Assembly: GCA_023247345.1 (NCBI GenBank) | Contig: JAHFGR010000083.1 | Span: 1-5,942, forward strand | From: Microcaldota archaeon | GTDB taxonomy: Archaea; Micrarchaeota; Micrarchaeia; Anstonellales; Bilamarchaeaceae | DNA length: 5,942 nucleotides | Reading direction: 5' to 3' | The notes under the pieces: generated by a model | What the model was told of the DNA's origin: nothing | The model's database searches: none | What the model saw: only the letters and a program-made list of their open reading frames with translations | Shown here: positions 1 to 3,863 of the stretch, one piece after another | How positions within the stretch are numbered: position 1 is the first letter of the stretch | How the letters are laid out: the number at the start of each line of letters is the position of its first letter | Position numbers and translations under genes: made by a program

Positions 1-1
1 A

Positions 2-148
2 GAAGTTATCCGTGAAATTCCCCGCCTTCATAGGCGACTTGGCAGAATGATCAGATACCCCGATCCGATTGTTTCCGGCAAACCTCATGTCAGCGCTTTG
101 ATAGCTGCAGCTCGCGAGGAAGTCGGCGGGGTAATGAGTACTAACTAA
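2..148 (+). CDS. 3' end of an unrecognised protein (partial)
   Basis: This is an open + strand frame that enters from outside the window and stops at TAA 146-148, giving 48 residues. The other two + frames are broken by stops within the first 50 bases. One minus frame is also open across the same stretch, so strand is not certain. I prefer the + frame because it ends just before the next promoter and reads like a normal protein tail: basic (IREIPRLHRRLGRM), then a proline-rich turn (YPDPIVSGKP), then an Ala-rich helix ending in REEVGG. GC is about 50%, well above the AT-rich genes that follow. I do not recognise the family from this fragment. Confidence 0.55.
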   Translation, partial: EVIREIPRLHRRLGRMIRYPDPIVSGKPHVSALIAAAREEVGGVMSTN

Positions 149-170
149 AAATACAATCCCAAACCAATCC

Positions 171-179
171 TTTTAAATC
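171..179 (+). promoter_or_regulatory. TATA-like box of the toxin-antitoxin operon
   Basis: TTTTAAATC is centred about 26 bases before the ATG at 201, the usual distance from an archaeal TATA box to the transcription start. The transcript would begin at or next to the start codon (leaderless), and there is no Shine-Dalgarno motif before 201. Inference from spacing only. Confidence 0.5.
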
Positions 180-183
180 TTTC

Positions 184-209
184 TATACTAGAGTATACTT
201 ATGTATACT
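184..209 (+). promoter_or_regulatory. Candidate antitoxin operator: three TATACT repeats at 10-base spacing
   Basis: TATACT occurs at 184-189, 194-199 and 204-209, exactly one helical turn apart. The second and third copies lie in the palindromic hexamer GTATAC (193-198 and 203-208). The array sits between the TATA box and codon 3 of the antitoxin, where a bound protein would block transcription initiation. Antitoxins with ribbon-helix-helix folds commonly bind short tandem sites on one face of the helix and repress their own operon. The repeats are seen directly; the role is inferred. Confidence 0.5.
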
Positions 210-413
210 ACGATAAAAATATCAATGGAAATGAAAAATGTTTTAGAGCAAATGAAGCTGAGCAATTCCGAAACTTACGAAGAAATAATCGAAGATCTAA
301 TAGAGGATCATCTTAGTCTAAATCCTGCATTTAAAGAATCACTAGAAAAATCAAGAAAAGAGCTCGCTAGCGGCAAATTCATTACCCTTGAGCAACTTAA
401 AAAAAGGCTGTAA
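201..413 (+). CDS. Antitoxin of a RelE-type pair (DUF7557/ribbon-helix-helix-like)
   Basis: A 70-residue acidic protein immediately upstream of a RelE-like toxin. Residues 3-8 (TTIKIS) look like the N-terminal beta strand of a ribbon-helix-helix dimer. Helices follow around residues 9-19 and 24-38 (SETYEEIIEDLIEDH), a pattern seen in archaeal antitoxins annotated as DUF7557. The C-terminal third (NPAFKESLEKSRKELASGKFITLEQLKKRL) is the type of tail that wraps and neutralises a RelE partner. Expected role: block the toxin and, with it, repress the operon through the repeats at the promoter. The ATG at 201 fits leaderless initiation. The stop is one base before the toxin ATG. The family assignment is by pattern and neighbour, not by search. 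Confidence 0.8.
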   Translation: MYTTIKISMEMKNVLEQMKLSNSETYEEIIEDLIEDHLSLNPAFKESLEKSRKELASGKFITLEQLKKRL

Positions 414-414
414 T

Positions 415-663
415 ATGTATGAGATCGCACTGTCAGAAACAGCAGCTAAAGAGATCGAGAAATTACCCAAAGATCTCCAAGATCGTATCATTGCAGTTTT
501 AGAAAGAATTAATATAAACCCTTATCATAATGTAAAAAAACTAGTCGGTTCTGAAGCATATCGAATAAGAGTTGGTAAATATCGTATTATTCTAGACATA
601 AATGAGAAATTGAAAAGAATAGAAGTTTTAAGAGTTGGAAAGAGAGACTCTATTTATTTATGA
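415..663 (+). CDS. relE: RelE/ParE-family toxin (mRNA interferase-like)
   Basis: An 82-residue basic protein of typical RelE length. Start: ATG 415, one base after the antitoxin stop, gives MYEIALSETAAKEIEKLP, the classic RelE N-terminus of a strand followed by a helix. A TTG at 388 in the same frame would add nine unrelated residues. The core shows the helical pair (residues 8-33), then NPYHNVKKLVGSEAYRIRVG and YRIILDI strands, and a final VLRVGKRDSIY strand. Basic residues R50, R52, R57, R73 and R77 lie where RelE toxins place the residues that contact ribosome-bound mRNA. Known family role: cleave mRNA in the ribosomal A site; a ParE-like gyrase poison is less likely. It is translationally coupled to the antitoxin. 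Its last 10 bases overlap the 3' end of the convergent gene on the other strand. I see no truncation. Confidence 0.87.
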   Translation: MYEIALSETAAKEIEKLPKDLQDRIIAVLERININPYHNVKKLVGSEAYRIRVGKYRIILDINEKLKRIEVLRVGKRDSIYL

Positions 664-1142
664 TCATCTTCCATTTTAGGTTCAAAACTCCTAAAAGCAA
701 TATTATAGTGGTGTAGTGGGACACAGAACTCAAGGCTTTTATCCCAACCAAACGGGTACTGTCTTGTTCTTTTGTGAGTTATTTTAATACTCTCGACCAA
801 AATGTCTATTATTTGTTTCGCAATTACTGGCTCAGCGACATTATTACTCAGATGGGCAAACGCGCCAATAACTATGTCAGATGCGCCAACAAGTGTGCGA
901 GCTCTTACAACATCATTCATTATTTCTACCAAATCGACTTTTTCATCTCCCTTCTCAACACAGACAAATGCTAGAAGTGCGTTATCTGAGTGTATCGGAT
1001 TCTCGATTTTATCGAATTCTGGAAGCACCGCACCCAAACGTTCTCTTATTTTTCTCTCGTTTCTCTTCCTATTCCTAGCGTTTCTGCCAGGTATGCCTGC
1101 CTCAATTTTCAGATTTTTTGCATGGGCATAAAGAACTTTCAT
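654..1142 (-). CDS. Stand-alone threonyl-tRNA synthetase editing-domain protein (tRNA-Thr_ED-like)
   Basis: A 162-residue protein that resembles the N-terminal editing domain of archaeal threonyl-tRNA synthetase (Pfam tRNA-Thr_ED, a D-aminoacyl-tRNA deacylase-like fold) with no synthetase attached. Visible hallmarks are LLAFVCVEKGDE, a long helix, then FAHLSNNVAEP (the AHLS loop) and PFGWDKSLEF, whose Lys matches one implicated in editing by the Pyrococcus abyssi domain. Family role: hydrolyse mischarged Ser-tRNA(Thr); here it could act in trans. Unusual: between the first strand (MKVLYAHA) and the LLAF strand there is an Arg-rich segment (around residues 19-39, RNARNRKRNERKIRERL) that could bind RNA. 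I chose ATG 1142 because family members begin with the same MKVL strand. ATGs at 1154 and 1151 would add four residues (166 aa total). The 3' end overlaps the toxin gene by 10 bases. Confidence 0.82.
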   Translation of the reverse strand: MKVLYAHAKNLKIEAGIPGRNARNRKRNERKIRERLGAVLPEFDKIENPIHSDNALLAFVCVEKGDEKVDLVEIMNDVVRARTLVGASDIVIGAFAHLSNNVAEPVIAKQIIDILVESIKITHKRTRQYPFGWDKSLEFCVPLHHYNIAFRSFEPKMEDDHK

Positions 1143-1176
1143 ATTAATCATCATGTGTTTTTTTGATGATTAATAT
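1141..1176 (-). repeat. 13-base perfect inverted repeat over the start of the editing-domain gene
   Basis: ATATTAATCATCA (1141-1153) is the exact reverse complement of 1164-1176, with a 10-base T-rich spacer. On the minus-strand mRNA it would form a 13-bp hairpin that buries the ATGs at 1154 and 1151 and ends within the ATG at 1142. It could instead be a palindromic operator on the DNA, since the likely transcription start (around 1168) lies within it. The repeat is seen directly; its function is inferred. Confidence 0.6.
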
Positions 1177-1190
1177 GGATATTATCTATT

Positions 1191-1198
1191 ATATAAAA
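1191..1198 (-). promoter_or_regulatory. TATA-like box of the editing-domain gene
   Basis: On the minus strand this reads TTTTATAT within TTTTTATATAATAG. It would place the transcription start near 1168, about 14 to 26 bases before the candidate start codons and inside the inverted repeat at 1141-1176. Inferred from composition and spacing. Confidence 0.4.
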
Positions 1199-1210
1199 AT
1201 ATTGGTCTAT

Positions 1211-1244
1211 TTTTTGCAAAAACAGAAAGCTAAATTAAAAAATC
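1211..1244 (-). terminator. Candidate T-rich terminator of the 1253-1567 gene
   Basis: Downstream of the stop at 1253, the minus strand has GATTTTTTAATTTA (1231-1244) and then the perfect 12-base palindrome TTTTTGCAAAAA (1211-1222). Archaeal termination typically relies on U-rich tracts, so a stop here is plausible. The alternative is that the palindrome is an upstream regulatory site for the editing-domain gene. Weak evidence. Confidence 0.3.
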
Positions 1245-1252
1245 TATAATAA

Positions 1253-1567
1253 TTAGTAACTTTTAATACTTTTATTATCAGAAACACACATCTTAGAACT
1301 AATAGTCTCAAGTGTTTCCAAACAATGGTGCGCAGCGTCTCTGACTTCTACTGGTTCCTTTTTGTTATGGGCAATAAAATGTATTATGTCTATTAACTGC
1401 GACCTTTCAAAACTATCCAAGCAAACGCACTCTTCAATTGCCCGCATAATATCTTTCTTATACTTAGTTTTACCTGGTCGCATGTTTATGAGTGCGTTCA
1501 AAAGAAGCTGATAATGTTCATTTGTTGTGTTTTTTATATTTTTTGCCGCAAGTTTGTAAATATCCAA
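1253..1567 (-). CDS. Small helical protein of unknown function
   Basis: 104 residues; family not recognised. The sequence suggests an all-helical fold in three or four helices: about 2-30 (YKLAAKNIKN to LINM), 37-50 (KKDIMRAIEECVCL), 53-68 (FERSQLIDIIHFIAHN) and 73-92 (VEVRDAAHHCLETLETISSK). This is somewhat like a pair of HEAT-type repeats. Cys and His are frequent (C47, C49, H63, H67, H80, H81, C82) but form no clear metal site. No ATG or GTG exists in the frame before the stop at 1601-1603, so the start must be TTG 1567. GTGAT at 1575-1571, three bases upstream, is a good archaeal ribosome binding site and supports it. A TATA-like box lies at 1612-1623. The gene is divergent from the Lrp regulator, which may control it. 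Confidence 0.68.
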   Translation of the reverse strand: MDIYKLAAKNIKNTTNEHYQLLLNALINMRPGKTKYKKDIMRAIEECVCLDSFERSQLIDIIHFIAHNKKEPVEVRDAAHHCLETLETISSKMCVSDNKSIKSY

Positions 1568-1570
1568 TCT

Positions 1571-1575
1571 ATCAC
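1571..1575 (-). promoter_or_regulatory. Ribosome binding site that decides the TTG start at 1567
   Basis: The minus strand reads GTGAT, part of the archaeal Shine-Dalgarno GGAGGTGATC, then three bases, then TTG. The same motif and spacing precede the membrane-protein gene start at 5387, which argues that this rare start codon is real. Confidence 0.5.
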
Positions 1576-1611
1576 AATCCCTATCGTGTGGCCAATATAG
1601 CTAAACTTTAG

Positions 1612-1623
1612 TATTTTTATATC
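1612..1623 (-). promoter_or_regulatory. TATA-like box for the 1253-1567 gene
   Basis: The minus strand reads GATATAAAAATA. It predicts a transcription start near 1590 and a leader of about 20 bases, enough to include the GTGAT site. An 11-base imperfect dyad, CTAAACTTTAG (1601-1611), lies just downstream and could hold a regulator. Confidence 0.4.
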
Positions 1624-1653
1624 TTTCCTGTGTTTTCTTGCAAAAAATTAGAC

Positions 1654-1662
1654 TTTTTATTA
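1654..1662 (+). promoter_or_regulatory. TATA-like box of the Lrp-type regulator gene
   Basis: TTTTTATTA is centred about 28 bases before ATG 1686, and no Shine-Dalgarno motif precedes that ATG, so a leaderless transcript is likely. This supports 1686 over the upstream TTG at 1638, which lies before the box. Confidence 0.45.
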
Positions 1663-1685
1663 TTTTCCTTACAATAATCGTAATT

Positions 1686-2654
1686 ATGCTTGTTGAAATA
1701 GACAATATTGATCGCAAAATATTGGGCGAGTTGGACAAAAATTCCCGGATAAGTTATAGCGAGCTTGGCAAGCGAATTCGCGTTGCAAAAGAAACTGTAA
1801 AATATAGGATTCAACAACTAGAGAGAAAAAACATCATCAGGGGATACTATGCTGCCATTAACTTTTCTAAGCTCGGGTTTATCTTATACCGTCTTTATCT
1901 TAGATTACAAAACACATCGCCAAAAATCGAACAGGAAATTACAAATTATCTATTACAATCAAAAAATGTTTCAGTTTTTTACCGTACTAGCGGACCATTT
2001 CATCTCGCCTTAGGAATCTGGGCCAGATCTGTATGGGAGTATGAGCAATTTTGGCTCGATTTCAAATCAAAATTCAATGAGTATTTAATTTCTTATTCTT
2101 TATCAATGATGACCGAGTATCTGGAATTTTCAAGAATATACCTCTTGCAATCAAAACAAAATGAAAAAATCACATTCCCGACAATAACCAAAACAGATGT
2201 CGAAAAGCTAAACAACATCGACCTTGAGCTTCTAACCTTCTTATCCAACAAAGCGCGCGCTTCGCTTGTAGAAATTTCAAAAAAACTAAATATCAGCATT
2301 GTAACTGCACGTTATCATCTTAAGGATTTAATAAACAAAAAAATAATAATCGGCTTTAGGCCCATTTTTAACTTGAATGCGCTGGGTTTAGAGTATTATA
2401 AGGTTGACCTATCATTCACAAAGTTCGACCGTGCCAAAGAAATCACCCAACACATTCTTTCCCATCCAAATGTTGCTTACACAGAGCGCACGCTCGTCTC
2501 AAGCGATCTGGAGTTCGATGTAGAAATCGAAAGTTTCGAGAAATTTATAGAAATGATGGATTCTTTTAGGGCAAAATTTCCAAATGATATTCGTGACTAC
2601 GAATACTATGAGCTTATCTACAATTACAAAACCAATTATATTCCATCGTTATAA
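1686..2654 (+). CDS. Tandem (double) Lrp/AsnC-family transcription regulator
   Basis: A 322-residue protein made of two Lrp/AsnC units; classic members have one unit of about 150. Unit 1: a winged helix-turn-helix at about residues 5-52 (IDNIDRKILGELDKNSRISY, then SELGKRIRVAKETVKYRIQQ), joined by RGYYAAINFSKLGF to an effector/dimer (RAM-like) domain to about 150. Unit 2: a helix-turn-helix at about 177-224 (IDLELLTFLSNKARASLVEI, recognition helix TARYHLKDL), joined by GFRPIFNLNALGL to a second RAM-like domain to about 315. Expected role: a DNA-binding regulator, often of amino-acid metabolism or its own gene. One chain would carry what is normally a dimer. Target and ligand cannot be read from the sequence. 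Start: ATG 1686, because MLVEIDNIDRKIL matches the family N-terminus; the frame extends to TTG 1638 only with hydrophobic, non-homologous residues. Candidate own-site: the dyad at 2658-2673. Confidence 0.88.
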   Translation: MLVEIDNIDRKILGELDKNSRISYSELGKRIRVAKETVKYRIQQLERKNIIRGYYAAINFSKLGFILYRLYLRLQNTSPKIEQEITNYLLQSKNVSVFYRTSGPFHLALGIWARSVWEYEQFWLDFKSKFNEYLISYSLSMMTEYLEFSRIYLLQSKQNEKITFPTITKTDVEKLNNIDLELLTFLSNKARASLVEISKKLNISIVTARYHLKDLINKKIIIGFRPIFNLNALGLEYYKVDLSFTKFDRAKEITQHILSHPNVAYTERTLVSSDLEFDVEIESFEKFIEMMDSFRAKFPNDIRDYEYYELIYNYKTNYIPSL

Positions 2655-2657
2655 GCA

Positions 2658-2673
2658 AAGTATTAAAATACTT
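2658..2673 (+). promoter_or_regulatory. Palindrome overlapping a TATA-like box upstream of the 2701-3426 gene
   Basis: AAGTATTAAAATACTT has two 7-base arms (2658-2664 and 2667-2673) around a 2-base centre. Its TATTAAAATA core (2661-2670) is a plausible TATA box for a start around 2690. A palindrome on the box, directly after a regulator gene, is a candidate operator. A second TATA-like stretch (2686-2697, TATATATAAAAA-like) lies closer to the gene. Function is inferred. Confidence 0.4.
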
Positions 2674-2700
2674 CTCACACATTAATATATATAAAAACAC

Positions 2701-3426
2701 ATGACAGGTGATTTATTGTACGTTAATGCTATTCATCATGGTACCAGGCATGATCGAAATCGTCTCCAGTATCCAAGGAGATCACATGGTTTTGGCGTGG
2801 ATAAGTGTTTGGAAACAGGTCCTATTCATCCTAGACAAAAAACCGAGTTTTTGCGTCAAGTTGTAGAATTTTTAAAATCAGGCGCTTTTGAAGAGCTAGT
2901 TACCTTTTTCAGGCAAAATCAAGAAGTCGCAGCGTTTTGTAACAGACATATAAACGACATCTTTAGCAAAATGTATAATAAATATTCGGTTGAAACCGGG
3001 GGCGAATCCTCAGATGTTCGTAGAGCGTATCTTTTGAAAAAGGCAATGGAAAAGATCGAGAGTTTTTTACCAGATATATTTAGGGATTGCGGCGGATCCT
3101 ACATACGACCTGAAGATCAAGCAATTGTAGATACTGTTGGACTCGAGAATCTAGCGGACCGGTATGTTCTTTTCTATCCTGATTTGAAGATGGTAAAAGG
3201 AGACATACTAAAATTTGTAAACAAAAGACTAGGGTTAGGACTTACAGATATCCAGTTACCAAAAAGCCCCAGCACTACTAAGCTAGTAAATAACAATCAT
3301 GGTCTAGGTGTACTAATTAGTTTTATGGATTTAACAAAGTTAGCGGGAAATCAGATATATGATACGGGGGATTATCCAACAATCGTTTATCAGCTTAAGG
3401 TTTTGAGTCTTAATGGGCACCAATAA
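2701..3426 (+). CDS. Hypothetical protein, family not recognised
   Basis: 241 residues from ATG 2701, soluble, with no signal peptide or membrane segment. The first 45 residues are basic and His/Arg-rich (HHGTRHDRNRLQYPRRSHG). Residues 46-92 and 104-130 look helical (KTEFLRQVVEFLKSGAFEEL; RRAYLLKKAMEKIESFLPDI). Later parts mix strands and loops, with a Gly/Leu motif (LGLGL, 177-181) and a GLGVLISF strand near 201-208. I see no catalytic signature. Start: ATG 2701 is the longest choice. However, GGTGAT (2707-2712) lies exactly three bases before an in-frame TTG at 2716, and the nearer TATA-like box is only about 10 bases before 2701, so a 236-residue form from 2716 is a real alternative. It follows the Lrp gene by 46 bases with its own promoter signals. 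Confidence 0.7.
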   Translation: MTGDLLYVNAIHHGTRHDRNRLQYPRRSHGFGVDKCLETGPIHPRQKTEFLRQVVEFLKSGAFEELVTFFRQNQEVAAFCNRHINDIFSKMYNKYSVETGGESSDVRRAYLLKKAMEKIESFLPDIFRDCGGSYIRPEDQAIVDTVGLENLADRYVLFYPDLKMVKGDILKFVNKRLGLGLTDIQLPKSPSTTKLVNNNHGLGVLISFMDLTKLAGNQIYDTGDYPTIVYQLKVLSLNGHQ

Positions 3427-3436
3427 CTCAAATATC

Positions 3437-3445
3437 TTTAAAAAT
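3437..3445 (+). promoter_or_regulatory. TATA-like box of the 3466-3741 gene
   Basis: TTTAAAAAT is centred 25 bases before ATG 3466, with no Shine-Dalgarno motif between, which fits a leaderless transcript starting at the ATG. Confidence 0.5.
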
Positions 3446-3465
3446 CCCTAGCTAGTAATTTACCT

Positions 3466-3741
3466 ATGGAAGAAAAAATGGACAAATTCGATCTACATAA
3501 AAAACTAATAGCATTGGGCGTAAGCGATCTGGACGCGAAAATAGTTTTGGATTGCATTATTGCGAAAAAGTCTTGTTCTTGGGTAAATACCGACGAAGTA
3601 AGCGAAACTGTTATTGCAAATTTGAATAAATTTATGGTTGAAAACAATCATCCTCTAGTTGTTAAAGTCGAGCCAGTTCCAATGCGCAGCAAGTATATCT
3701 GGGAAGTCAAAGCATTGTCAGCGGGGCAAAAAATGGCATGA
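3466..3741 (+). CDS. Small hypothetical protein, family not recognised
   Basis: 91 residues, probably a small alpha/beta domain. It has helices at about 7-17 (KFDLHKKLIAL), 20-34 (SDLDAKIVLDCIIAKK) and 42-59 (TDEVSETVIANLNKFMVE), then two strands (HPLVVKVEPVPM and SKYIWEVKAL). The helix-helix-helix-strand-strand order recalls a small winged-helix fold, but I see no clear recognition helix and would not assign DNA binding. ATG 3466 is favoured by the TATA spacing; ATG 3478 would shorten it by four residues. The TGA stop (3739-3741) overlaps the first base of the first of three stem-loops downstream. Confidence 0.62.
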   Translation: MEEKMDKFDLHKKLIALGVSDLDAKIVLDCIIAKKSCSWVNTDEVSETVIANLNKFMVENNHPLVVKVEPVPMRSKYIWEVKALSAGQKMA

Positions 3742-3820
3742 TTGTTCGACGTTTCGAACAATATCCTATTGTTGCATAGCGACAACCGTGTGACAATATT
3801 TGATGCGATGCGCGTCAAAT
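3741..3820 (+). ncRNA. Three consecutive stem-loops (3' UTR or small structured RNA)
   Basis: Hairpin 1: arms 3741-3749 (ATTGTTCGA) and 3754-3762, 9 perfect pairs, CGTT loop. Hairpin 2: 3769-3775 with 3779-3785, 7 pairs including one U-G, ATA loop. Hairpin 3: 3798-3807 (ATTTGATGCG) with 3811-3820, 10 pairs including one U-G, ATG loop. Both non-Watson-Crick pairs are U-G only if the + strand is the RNA; on the minus strand they would be A-C mismatches. The structure is therefore likely a + strand RNA and not a DNA palindrome. It could be the 3' end of the upstream message, a terminator/stability element, or an independent small RNA. I recognise no known RNA family. Confidence 0.45.
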
Positions 3821-3831
3821 CTAAAAGATAA

Positions 3832-3840
3832 TTATTAAAA
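3832..3840 (+). promoter_or_regulatory. TATA-like box of the 3864-4691 gene
   Basis: TTATTAAAA is centred about 28 bases before ATG 3864. A pyrimidine-rich stretch follows (CTTTCTTTCTAATTTT) with no Shine-Dalgarno motif, so leaderless initiation at 3864 is likely. Confidence 0.45.
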
Positions 3841-3863
3841 CACTTTCTTTCTAATTTTATAAC

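Noticed and set aside
2..148. Minus-strand open frame at the left edge as a gene
   Set aside because: It is open too, but reads as a less protein-like mix with no start or promoter context; the + frame is a better fit. Not fully excluded without the flanking sequence.
388..414. Earlier TTG start for the RelE toxin
   Set aside because: It would overlap the antitoxin by 26 bases and add nine residues unlike the family; ATG 415 gives the standard RelE N-terminus.
774..1131. Three + strand open frames opposite the editing-domain gene
   Set aside because: They are antisense to a recognisable protein and read as low-complexity, Ser/Phe-rich peptides; no promoter or ribosome site supports them.
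1638..1685. Upstream TTG start for the Lrp regulator
   Set aside because: The 16 extra residues are hydrophobic and lack family similarity, and the likely TATA box (1654-1662) lies downstream of that start.
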